A program made the translations under genes and the position numbers. This document shows, piece after piece, positions 10,430 through 20,710 of a stretch of 64,000 nucleotides of DNA. The DNA is from Nemertoderma westbladi (taxonomy: Eukaryota > Xenacoelomorpha > Nemertodermatida > Nemertodermatidae). The stretch lies in contig JAUCBJ010002096.1 of NCBI GenBank assembly GCA_032718475.1, positions 19,824-83,823 on the forward strand, in the 5' to 3' direction. Positions within the stretch are counted from its first letter, which is position 1. Each line of letters begins with the position of its first letter. The notes below the pieces were generated by a model that saw only the letters and a list, made by a program, of their open reading frames with translations, made no database searches and had not been told where the DNA came from.

Positions 10430-11470
10430 ATAAAAATAATTAAATAATAAAATAAGTCAGTAGAAACTAATAGTTAGAAGAGTTAGTAAGTAGAAAGTTA
10501 GTAGAAGTAAGTTAGTTAGAAAGTTAGGTAGAAGTTAATAAAGTTAGAAGTCGGCGATTATAGGGAGTGTGGTATATAGACATACCACGGGAGTTGGGGG
10601 GTACGTGGTACTGTTAGAAGTCAGCGGGTATAGGGAGTGTGGTAGATAGACATACCACGGGAGTAGGAGGGTACGTAGTACTGGGAGAGTTAGAAGTTGG
10701 CGGGTATAGGGAGTGTGGTATATAGACATACCATGGGAGTAGGAGGGTACGTAGTACCGGGAGAGTTAGAAGTCAGCGGGTATAGGGAGTGTGGTATATA
10801 GACATACCAAGGGAGTAGGAGGGTACGTAGTACCGGGAGAGTTAGAAGTCGGCGGGTAAGGGAGTGTGGTATATTGACATGCCACGAGTAGTAGTAGAGT
10901 GGTTGTGGGCACCGAAAGCGCCACGTAGAAAGTAGTAGTAGAGGGGTTGTGGGCACCGAAAGCGCCACGTAGATGGAGGTAGTAGCAGAGTGGTTGTGGG
11001 CACCGTAAGCGCCACGTAGAAAGTAGTAAGCAGAGTAGACTTAGTAGAGTTAGGAGTTAGAGACTTAGAAGAGTTAGTAGAAGTTAGTTAGAGAACTAGT
11101 TAGGAGTTAGAGATTTGGTAGAGTTAGAGAGTTTTAGTTAGAGAACTAGTTAGAGTTAGTAAACTTAGAAGAGTTAGTAGGAGTTAGTTAGAAAGCTAGT
11201 TAGAGTTAGTAGAATTAGAGAGTTAGATAGTAAGTAGTTAGCAAGTAAGTAGTAGGCAGATAGAATGATAGCACAGTGTAGATAGCATAAGAGATTCAGC
11301 GCCTTTAGGAATAGAGGAGTATGGAGAGGAGCTGCTGGCGAGAGAGAGTGCAGACGAGTGCAATTCAGGTGTGGGGAGAGAGTAAGAGCAGAGTAAGAGC
11401 AAAGTAAGAGCAAAGTAAGAGCGGAGTTAGAGTGGAGTTAGAGGAGAGTTAGAGTGAGAGGTCAGAGTTC
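10430..11470 (+). repeat. GTTAG-rich and CATACCAC minisatellites
   Basis: Three repeat types follow each other. 10430-10545 and 11030-11250 are degenerate GTTAGTAGAA/GTTAGAGA motifs. 10545-10885 holds five units of roughly 75 bp, each with GGGAGTGTGGTATATAGACA and GGAGGGTACGTAGTA. 10885-11030 holds three units of about 45 bp with GTGGTTGTGGGCACCG and GCGCCACGTAGA. 11330-11470 is a GAGAGAGT/AGAGTAAGAGC tract. No credible gene; translations of the array are repeats. Confidence 0.75.
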
Positions 11471-11728
11471 AGAGTGAGAGCTTTTAAAATTGTGTGAGAA
11501 TCCACAATTGTCTCGACACGAGACGCCAGATGTCTTGGTGTAACATAGGTTGCAGTTGCACCAAGAGATGGTAGTGACATCATACCCATAGGGAGCAGCC
11601 TGGAAAGCCGACTCCAAAAGTAAGAGAACTCCACCCCACACCCGATAGTAGATCGGGTTTCCAGCGGAATTGAAGCGCACTCAGAGAGGTTGATGCTATC
11701 TTCTCACCGGGAAGATAGCATGGGGGGA

Positions 11729-12303
11729 GTGTGAGCGGATTCAATTCCGCCTCACCATCCCCCATAAAGTGGGAAGTGGCGCCTTTAAGCAATATTGGGG
11801 ATACGAGGTTAATCCCCAATTAACCTCGTATCACACACCCAATAAACGGGGACAACAAACCCGAAGGGCCACACAAAGGGAGGTCAGAGGTTAAACCTCC
11901 GGGAGAGGAAAGTGACAGCAGCGAGGGGGGAAACACTCCCACAGAGGTGAGAGCCGAGAATTCGGTTATTGGCCAATCAGAGCCAGGAAATGCACCCGCT
12001 AAGTAATCAGGCCACAAGTACAGTAGGTAATCAAATATATTACCGGTTAGTGCTTGTGCCCCTTTCAGTCATCTCAGTCACACAGTGGGGACCAGTGACA
12101 TTTTGTACTGTCACCGTTACTGTCAGATTATCTCATTACTGCTGTACTGCAACTGCATTATCTATATTACCGTGCTATCATATATCTCATTACCGTTAAT
12201 CTATAACAATATCAAGACAATAACAACAACAAACTATCTTCTTTCCAACAACGCGGTGACGCGTAACTTAATTCACCGGTCGGGATCCCCTGATCCCGTC
12301 ACA
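11729..12303 (+). mobile_element. LTR-like block 2 (TGTGAGCGG...CCGTCACA)
   Basis: It starts TGTGAGCGG directly after a purine run (ATGGGGGGAG) and ends CCCGTCACA, giving TG..CA ends and about 575 bp, right for an LTR. Inside is a perfect 12-bp inverted repeat (ATACGAGGTTAA at 11801-11812, complement at 11820-11831) and a second small hairpin at the 5' end. It could be the 3' LTR of the upstream BEL element or a solo LTR of another family. It is unlike the block at 6476, so the two cannot be a matched pair. Confidence 0.4.
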
Positions 12304-12319
12304 TGTACGACAAGTTGAG

Positions 12320-13795
12320 TTGAGTGGAATTCGAAAGGTTCTAGAGACCATTCTGATGTTGAACTTTATATTAATTAATGATCCACTTATGAAACTGTGC
12401 AAGAAAATGCAAGTTAATTCACAATTTATTAGACATATTGCTCTTTCTCCATACTTAACTGTGGTAATCACCAAAGATTGGCAATTAGATTTAATAGTAA
12501 AGAATTGTTGTAATCCGGAAATATTTACACCAATTTGCATTGACATAACTTTTAATTGCGGAGCCTTTTGGGTGTCTACGACTTCATTTAAAGAACACAC
12601 CTTAATCACATTGCGCCGTCACCAACCAACACGTATTCCACGCCCAAAATTCATTCATACAAGAAAACTAGAATCAACTCATGAAATATTTGTCCTTCAG
12701 CTACTTCAAATTAAGCCTGAGTTTCAGAATCTCCGCACAATGGGTTGTGACTGAGAAATTGCAATAATTAACGCGTGGAGTAAATGGATACCATTGCTTG
12801 TTCTTCCATGCTATCTACACCTCCAAAATGACATAATATGCAAACTTTCCGAATTGGGCTTGTCGCCATTGTGCGGAGAAGTCCTTATTGATTTGCATTG
12901 ATATACTTTGGATAAATTTGAGAATGATAGCGCAGGTTTGAGTGAATTGTGGGATGAAATGGAGGCCAGGATTAAACAAACAACAAATTTTTCATCTTAT
13001 TTTAAACAGTACATAGCGAATGACGTATTTTCCATGTTTTCTCTGAACCATTGTACTGCCTGCGGCTTGGCCAGTGGTGAATTTTTTCATAATCAAGGGG
13101 AAGAATCTCTTCATGCTGAAATTAAATTATGGACAAACAAGAAACTCTTAGATATATGCTTATTTGTGGATAAGATGGAAGAGTTCATGGACAAATTTAA
13201 AATCGATATTGACATGTCCCTCATAGGACGTGGGTGTACAGATTATCTGAATATTATAATTATTTGCAAGGGATCCTATAGAATCACTACTGAACCTGAA
13301 GAGATTAGATTACGTCATATAAATTTGTTCTGTAATACAACACTAATACCTGAGTCTGATCAGATAGAAACTAACAAAGATAATGATCTTCCTTTACATC
13401 CAGGTCTTCCAGATACCAGAGAATTTATAAGCATGTGGAGAAAAGCTGCACAATTCGTTGTGAATTTAGAAGGTGATTTGTCTGAATTCGCACTAACAAC
13501 CTGTGGATCAGGTGGGTCATATAAATTGGTGCGAAGGTTTAAATCTGGTTCTTACCGTTGTCTATCGTGCCCACTCTTTAGGAAGCTACATATATGCTGC
13601 CATACCATAGCTTTCGCAGCATTTATGAAGGACACAGAGCAACTTATTGCGTGGTGGAACTCCCACTGGACTCTGGACAAACTTGTAGAAATATCTGCTG
13701 CCAGCAGTGTTGGTTTAAAAGGCCTGACTTCTCGGTCCAGATACAAAACTAAACAGTCTATTAAACCGTCTCAATTAAAAAAAGTTCTTCATTGA
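12320..13795 (+). pseudogene. MULE-like transposase with SWIM-like zinc motif, decayed
   Basis: One reading frame runs the whole length, interrupted by two TGA codons (12752-12754 and 12899-12901). The first part carries ICIDITFNCGAFWV, matching the first catalytic Asp strand of MULE-type DDE transposases (D-x-TF). MGCD followed by the first TGA and then E corresponds to the conserved TDGE-like motif, so the stop probably arose from a Gly codon. The C-terminal part has YRCLSCPLFRKLHICCHTIA near residues 215-234 of the 295-codon second segment, a variant SWIM zinc motif of the kind appended to MULE and FAR1 transposases. The N-terminus is missing: the frame is blocked just upstream, at the edge of the LTR-like block. 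Role when intact: cut-and-paste transposition. Family assignment is by motif reading only. Confidence 0.55.
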
Positions 13796-13875
13796 TTCAA
13801 TAAACAATAGCCGCTCCTATAAATGTTTTGGATGTACAGGTTTTATTAGAAAGTCTGTGGGCCTGCAGGTTCGCT

Positions 13876-13898
13876 CCCCCCCCCCCCCCCCCCCCCCC
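13876..13898. repeat. Poly-C tract, 23 bp
   Basis: Uninterrupted run of 23 C just after the transposase relic, one of six G/C homopolymers of 18 or more in this window. Confidence 0.95.
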
Positions 13899-15125
13899 GA
13901 CGATTTGGTCTTGAAGACCTGGGAACGTAGGTCCTTTCAAGACCCTAAAACTCAAGTACTGAAAATGACTATTACCAAAGAGATTGTGACTTTTCATCTT
14001 AATATAAACTGCATTAAGATGAAGTACACCAACTTTACACTCAATGATGTGTTTATTCATGATAGTTTTTACCGAATTCTAGGTAACCAGCAGATAGAAA
14101 AACTGAGAAATTTTGGTATTGTGTAATATATAATCTGAGGGTCAGAGTGTAGTCACTAAGACATACTCGTAAAAACGAAAATTACAGCGATGCCCGCATT
14201 AAACGAGACCTTCATCAAGTCTATCTCTATTTATTGCGATGTGGCGTGGGTGTCCTTGATGCTTCGAACACCTATAATATCTCAGTGTCTATTCTCTACT
14301 GGATCATGAAAAAACGGAATATTATTTATGGTTCCATGGTCGAAGTATATCTATTCCTCATCCATGTTGTGATATATGAAAGGACCTAGCGGTTGGTACG
14401 ATGAAACTCTACACTTTTTGTTATACTTGGTTATATTTGTTAAAATTTTAAACAATTGATCCATCAACATTACTATACCTTATTTTTTCAAGATTTATTT
14501 CGTAGACTTATGAAATGGATAAAATCTTGAAATGAAAAAATATCCTTGAAAGAATCGACCTTGAATGTTGTTACCCCATTACCCCATATTGGGACCCCCC
14601 CCCCCCCCCCCCCCCTCTTCATAAAGTAATGACATATTTTGCGTTTTATTGGTGCGTAAGGTAGGGGGGGGGGGGGGGGGGTAGGTGATAGAACCAAAAT
14701 AGTTAGTTAGTTGTTTATTGACAAATAATAGTAACATAATGTTTAACAATATAATAATATATAACACAATTTGTGTAAATTATGAGAAAATAATCGTAAT
14801 CTAGCGAAGGCAAGTAGAAAATTATCTGGTATATAAATTGAAATACACACGTAAACAGGGTGCACTGATACACCTACATTTATTATGTTCGCATAATTCC
14901 AGAACTTAGTACATGATTGGGGCCTTCTTAAGATGTATCTTAGTAGAAAGATTTTTACCGATATTGCTATTGAGAATACCATACAACACACAATAGTCAG
15001 TCATACGCCATGGCCTACTATATTTTTATACGGCCTAACAGGTCACTTGGAGTGGCCTCTTAAAAAGAGGCCAGATATTTTGATAGAGTGCATAACGTTT
15101 TCAAGTGCAAGTCCTAACATTTTTT
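13899..15125. other. Non-coding stretch with poly-C and poly-G tracts
   Basis: No convincing gene. It holds a 21-bp C run (14595-14615) and an 18-bp G run (14664-14681) only 48 bp apart, which could pair as an inverted repeat. The rest is AT-rich and unrecognised. Confidence 0.6.
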
Positions 15126-15530
15126 CTGTGAGTCCATAACGAACAATTCCTCAATAAATAAGGTTTGCCACCATATTTTCTGCTTTTAATTATCAAAGTT
15201 AAAAAATTTGATACATCTACCTCGCATTGTGAAAGTTATAACGTATTTCGTTAAACGTTTCAAAATAATTTGTCAAAATAAAATTGGGTAATCATTTTTC
15301 TTTTGAATTGCATTTATTATGCATCCATTTGCATGTGAGTCCGTAACGGGTACTACAGTATATTTACATGAATCAAAAGAGATACAACTCTTTTTTTATA
15401 AATAAGTAAATATGTACCATTAAATCCATCAGCCACCATCGGTAAATGTTATTTATATTGTAAAGTTAGTAATAAATATGCCAGTTAATTTCGTAAATTG
15501 CGTATGGATGTGAGTCCGTAACGATTGAAT
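15126..15530 (+). repeat. Diverged repeats with GTGAGTCCGTAACG core
   Basis: The motif GTGAGTCCGTAACG, or one mismatch from it, occurs near 15127, 15335 and 15511, each followed by AT-rich sequence with a CCACCAT motif in two of the three. The spacing of about 175-210 bp suggests an old diverged tandem repeat. Confidence 0.4.
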
Positions 15531-15804
15531 TGCCCTCCACCGAATTTGGTTGCATAATGTGATCGGTGGGTTTCCTGCATTTCCTCAGACACCTCTTGCT
15601 CTTTAGTCTTTATGTCCATTTAAATTCCTCCAAAATCGTTTTGGGTTAGGTTAGATCGTAGATTCTGAGACAATTAGAGTTAGCACCCAAGTTCTTCGAC
15701 AGGAAAATCTTTAGTCTACGTGTTGACCTTTTAGATTCTATAAAATTTTCAGCTATTGGATCAGAGGCATCGCCTCCTCGACTCATCAAAAGGTTATACA
15801 GATT

Positions 15805-16518
15805 CCTATGCGTAGGTGTAGGCATAGGTGTAGGTGTAGGCGTAGCGTTTATGCCGCTTTGGGGTGTAGGCGTAGGCGTAGGTGTAGGCATAGGTGTAGG
15901 CGTAGGTGTAGGTGTGGCGTTTACGCCCCTTTGGGGTGTAGGCATAGGTGTAGGTATAAAGGTATAGGCGTAGGAGTAGGTGTATGCGTAGGTGTAGGCA
16001 TAGCGTTTATGCCCCTTTGGGGCGTAGGTGTAGGCATAGGCGTAGGTATACAGGTATAGGTGTAGGCATAGGTGTAGGCGTAGCGTTTATGCCCCTTTGG
16101 GGTGTAGGCATAGGTGTAAGCATAGGCATAGGTGTAGGCATATGTGTAGGCATAGGTGTAGGCGTAGGTGCAGGCGTAGGTGTAGGCATAGGCATAGGTG
16201 TAGGTATACAGGTATATGCGTAGGTGTAGGAGTAGGTGTAGGCATAGGTGTAGGCATAGCGTTTACGCCCCTTTGGGGTGTAGGCGTAGGTGTAGGCATA
16301 GGTGTAGGCGTAGGTATACAGGTATAGGTGTAAGCATAGGTGTAGGCGTAGCGTTTATGCCCCTTTGGGGTGTAGGCGTAGGTGTAGGCATAGGTGTAGG
16401 CGTAGGTGTGGGCATAGGCGTAGGTGTAGGCGTAGGTGTAGGCATAGGTGTAGGCATAGGTGTAGGCGTAGGTGCAGGCGTAGGTGTAGGCATAGGTGTA
16501 GGCATAGCGTTTACACCC
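15805..16518 (+). repeat. GTAGGC/GTAGGT hexamer array with interspersed spacer motif
   Basis: The array is built from the hexamers GTAGGC, GTAGGT, ATAGGT and ATAGGC. Every 70-180 bp it is interrupted by a conserved ~25-bp segment containing GCGTTTATGCCCCTTTGGGG; copies lie near 15845, 15920, 16005, 16085, 16260 and 16350. This is a higher-order repeat, not a simple microsatellite. All frames are open because the period is a multiple of three; no gene is implied. Confidence 0.85.
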
Positions 16519-16834
16519 GTATACCGGGCATACTAATCCTTGAATTATATTTATATTTATGAGGAAGACAGCTTAGCATGGAAAACTAGATACAGTAAAG
16601 GGTACATATTATTGGGCTCCGATCCCCTGTGTTCACCCAGATTTTGTGTTGTAGAGAAAGGAAGGGTTAATCCCCAGTCAATTTGTTTCGGGGGAGTTCT
16701 ATAATATTGCTCCTGGCCCTAGGGTGTGAAGGTGGTGGGGGGCGCGGCGTGGGTGTTCCAGATTCGCAATATCTACCCTACAATACATAAAATTATTAAA
16801 GGTCTGTTGAAGGTCTGTAAACCTTCAACTGTTC

Positions 16835-16970
16835 TTCCAACGATGTGTAGTAGGTACTGTAAAAACTGTAAAACTGTAAAAATTATACTGGCTTACCAAC
16901 GATATGTAGTAGGTCTATAACTGTAAACTTTTTACTGGCCTACCAACGATATGCAACTGATGGAAGTGTG
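16835..16970 (+). repeat. Short triplicated motif ACCAACGATATG
   Basis: CCAACGATATGTAGTAGGT recurs near 16838, 16896 and, partly, 16941, with ACTGTAAA runs between. It looks like a small degenerate tandem repeat; nothing else is seen from 16520 to 17160. Confidence 0.45.
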
Positions 16971-17159
16971 TTACTTGTATCGCACATGTACTTATGTAAT
17001 TCCATAGTGAGATATTGATCGATATAAAATTACGTATGGCTTTCTATGCAATAAATAAAATTATTATATTAAATTTATTACATATACAAAACAAAACAAA
17101 AACCCTATTTAAAATTTAACATGGAACTAGTACAATGACAAGTTGAAACAACAAAAAAT

Positions 17160-19304
17160 TTAAAATTCGTCTGCTAGCCCAACACCGCGCAGACCCGCCC
17201 CATCGCCAAATCCCAGAGCCCGCCAAGACTGACGTCCCCCTCGGAGGCAGAGGGAGTTGGACCGGAGGAGCGCGAACTGCAACCGCCGGCGAACACCCCC
17301 CAGAACGCACACGAGGCCCCTCTCTCTCATACCATCCCGTCTAGACACAAGTGTCTCGGCGAGATGGCGGATTAAGATCTGGGCCTCAACGCACCATACA
17401 CCATCGGTGGTGCCGACCAGAGGGGTGAACGCCATCCTCCGGTCCTCGCAGACGGTCCGGTAATGCAGCTTCTTTAGCCGGCAGGGACTGCCGGCAGTAG
17501 GGACTCAGTCGAGCGGTTGGTCTGGGCGTAAGAGGTGGCGTCAGCATTTAAAACCGCGATATCGAACGATGCAACTCTCTGGTTAGCCCAGACCCCCCGC
17601 TCGACCAAGTCTGCCCGCCGACCTCCCGACCCTCTCTGTCGAGGTAACCCCGGGACAGGGTCACCTCCCGTTCTACGTTCGAGTTCCCGAACACGGAAAC
17701 CAACAGGTCCCTGAAGACCTCCCAAATCTCGTCATGGCATTTAATAATTAAACCGCCAGACTTGCAGCTCAGTGCATGGGTGGTGGAGAAATGACCCTCA
17801 CAACCCTCGCACTTCTCGGGGAGACCTGGCGGGGTGAGGCCATACCGGAGGGACAGGTTGTCCCGGAACTCCTCCGGACTGAGGTCAGTGGAGTCGAGGA
17901 CACTCGGTTGGCAGTCAGCCAGCCCCCGGTCTTATTGAGAACTGCCCGAGTCGCGGTTCGCTGTCGGTCGGCTGGTAGTGCCCCCAATGCTGCCTCCCGC
18001 TTCTCCTTGTAGGCAGAGTCCTGAGACACCCAGCTCTCAGCGAGTACGCTGCGCAGCTTGGCGTTATGGTCTGCCACATGGAGGGGTTGTCCCAAGAGTA
18101 TTGCATCTCGGACTACTGCCGTCCCCTCCTGGGAAGCTGCGCGCGTCGGTCCATGTCGCATGGTGGGGTCCCGCAGGCCGATGCCACCATGGCGAGCTGG
18201 AAGGAGAACCAGCTCCTCATCAGCCGAACCGAGTAGGCTTCCAAATAGGGTGGGGATGTATCGCCGGAGGAGCGTAGTCTGGATCGGGGTTACGTCTTCC
18301 ACGTCTGTGGGGACAACTCGCAGCAGGTAGTCCCACTCTGCCTGTACACAGCGGGACAACCCAGTGTGTGCCGTTTGGGGGAACTCCGTAGCGACTTCCG
18401 CGAGTTTGTTTATGCTGTCCACCCACCCGGAAACCTTCTCATCAACGAACTCCTTGAGACCAGAGTGCTCCCCGATGTAGCCACCAAGGAATCGGTGTCC
18501 ATTCACTATGTGGACCAGGCTAGCACCAAACATTGCCTCCGAATCAGCCTCCCACCCCGGCTTGACGATGAGATAGCTCTTCGTCGGCTCGGGGTTGTAT
18601 CCGATGCTGGGGCCCACCTGGAGGAGCTCCAACCACCATTCCCAAATCCCAGACAAACTGCCCGCCGAGGAAGTGTCGTCAGCGTACCAGCATTGGCATT
18701 GCGATGGGATGGTGGGTTGTGCTGCCTGGTCGTCGTGGAATGACAGTTCAGGGTCTGGTGACGTCGCCATTGGTTTGGAACTTGACTCGACGGGTGGCGA
18801 AGCGGATCCATCGGGTGGCGGCCCAGATTCAGGGGGTGGCGAACCGGAAACACCTGGTTGCGAACAGGGCTGGATCCATGACGAACTGGACTCACCACAT
18901 GGCGACTGTGTCACAATGGGTGGTGCCAAAACCAACTCGCTTAGTGGCGAACCAAATCCACTACGTGGCGAACCGTATTCACTGGGCGTCGGTGAACTGA
19001 ACTCGCTGAGTGGCTGAGAACCCAACGATAATGCAGGTCGGGGAGAACCGGGTTGGATGGGTTCTTCCGGAGCCGACGGGGATTGTACCTCGCGCAACTT
19101 CCGGACCATGGGCAGGGTCCCGCAGCCATAGCCCAACATCGCGAGGGTGTCGCCTTGACTCCAACCCTCTTGGCTCCACAAGGGGGCGGAGGAACCGGAC
19201 AGATAAAGGGCGGCGTGCCCATTGTAGGCATTGAAGAGGTACCTCGAGCACCTATGCCAGTATAAAATTCCGTATACATAGCCATATATAATAAAGAAAT
19301 ACAT
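17160..19304 (-). pseudogene. Non-LTR retroelement RT with zinc finger and endonuclease-like C-terminus, frameshifted
   Basis: On the minus strand a 511-codon frame (19304-17769) carries RT motif B-like sequence (WSQEGWSQGDTLAM) and the catalytic box CWYADDTSSAGSL, followed by GPSIGYNPEPTKSYLIVK and a thumb-like region. The frame then slips: a zinc finger, C-E-G-C then HALSC (17840-17760), lies in another frame. The next segment (17725-17474) reads ADLVERGVWANQRVASFDI with an Asp-bearing core like restriction-type endonucleases. The last (17435-17160) contains FTPLVGTTDGVW and VLGGVRRRLQF. Order RT, Cys/His finger, endonuclease-like fits site-specific non-LTR elements with C-terminal nucleases; clade not assigned. 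A Pro/Ser-rich insertion of about 130 residues splits the palm between QGD and YADD. At least two frameshifts make it inactive. Confidence 0.65.
18770..19020 (-). repeat. Degenerate minisatellite inserted in the RT palm
   Basis: Degenerate units with GGTGGCGAACC (plus strand) are repeated about ten times at 18-27 bp steps. On the minus strand they keep the RT frame open and encode a Ser/Pro/Gly-rich stretch (GSPRSGFGSPLSE). Confidence 0.6.
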
Positions 19305-19329
19305 TTACAATAATATTTAACTAAAATGT

Positions 19330-20710
19330 ATGTATGTGGAACCTTTGACCCATTTTGTGGAAGCTTTGATCATTGTGTGGAACCTGTGACCCTGTGAAAC
19401 CTTTGATCCTGTTGAACCTTTGACCCAGTTCAACCTTTCATCCTATGTAATCATTGACCCTATGGAACTGTTGATTTTGGACTGTTACCTTAATTGACTT
19501 CCTTTCTCAATTGGTAATTAGTTTACTTAATTACGATGCTATGGAACCTTTAACCATGTGGAAAATTTGATCCGTGGAACCTTTGGCCTGTGGAAAATTT
19601 GATCCTGTGGAACCTTTCACGCAGTGGTACCTATGATCCTCTGGAACCTTTCACCCAGTTGAACCTATGATCATGTGGAAGCTTTCACCCAGTGCAAACC
19701 TATGATCCTGTAGAACCTCTCACCCAGTGGAACCTATGATCCTGTGGAACCTTTCACCCAGTGGAACCTATGATCCTGTGGAACCTTTCACCCAGTGGAA
19801 CCTATGATCCTGCTGAACCTTTCACACAGTGGACCCTATGATCCTGTGGAACCTTTCACCTAGTGGAACCTATGATCCTGTGGAACCTTTCACACAGTGG
19901 AATCTATGATCCTGTGGAACCTATCACCCAGTGGAACCTATGATCCTGTGGAACCTTTCACCCAGTGGAACCTATGATCCTGTTGAACCTTTCACACAGT
20001 GGACCCTATGATCCTGTGGAACCTTTCACCTAGTGGAACCTATGATCCTGTGGAACCTTTCACCCAGTGGAACCTATGATCCTGTGGAACCTTTCACCCA
20101 GTGGAACCTATGATCCTGTGGAACCTTTCACCCAGTGGGACCTATGATCCTGTAGAATCTATGATCCTGTGGAACCTTTCACCCAGTGGAACCTATGATA
20201 CTGTGGAACCTTTCACCCAGTGGAACTTATGATCCTGTGGAACCTTTCATCAAGAGGAACCTATGATCCTGTGGAACTTTTCACCCAGTGGAACCTATGA
20301 TCCTGTGGAACCTTTCACCCAGTGGAACCTATGATCCTGTGGAACCTTTAACCCAGTGGAAACTATGATCCTGTGGAACCTATGATCCTGTGGAACCTTT
20401 CACCCAGAGGAACCCATGATCCTGTGGAACCTTTCATCAAGAGGAACCTATGATCCTGTGGAACCCTTCACCCAGTGGAACCTATGATCCTCGGGAACCT
20501 CTCACCCAGTGGAACCTATGATCCTGTGGAACCTTTCACCCAGAGGAACCTATGATCCTGTGGAACCTTTCACCCAGTGGAACCTATGATCCTCGGGAAC
20601 CTCTCACCCAGTGGAACCTATGATCCTGTGGAACCTCTCACCCAGTGGAACCTATGATCCTCTGGAACCTTTCATCCAATGGAACCTATGATCCTGTGGA
20701 ACCTTTAAAA
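19330..20710 (+). repeat. 34-bp satellite made of two 17-bp half-units
   Basis: About 40 copies. The unit is CCTATGATCCTGTGGAA followed by CCTTTCACCCAGTGGAA; the halves share CCT..A.CC.GTGGAA, so the 34-mer is a dimerised 17-mer. The first ~300 bp (19330-19620) hold diverged single half-units, and the homogeneous core follows. A period not divisible by three, with TGA in every unit, explains the absence of ORFs. Confidence 0.9.

Noticed and set aside
11729-12303. Pairing of LTR-like block 2 with the block at 6476 as one element's two LTRs
   Set aside because: The sequences are unrelated, so they cannot be 5' and 3' LTRs of the same insertion.
15805-16518. Open frames reading VGVGIGVG or PTPTPMPT
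   Set aside because: Six-base repeat translated in every frame; no start context or domain.
17776-18012. Plus-strand ORFs across 17.7-19.3 kb
   Set aside because: Antisense of the RT pseudogene; the motifs QGD, YADD and the zinc finger are all on the minus strand.
19330-20710. Regular 34-bp spacing resembling a CRISPR array
   Set aside because: There are no unique spacers; the whole unit is repeated, and the context is eukaryotic.
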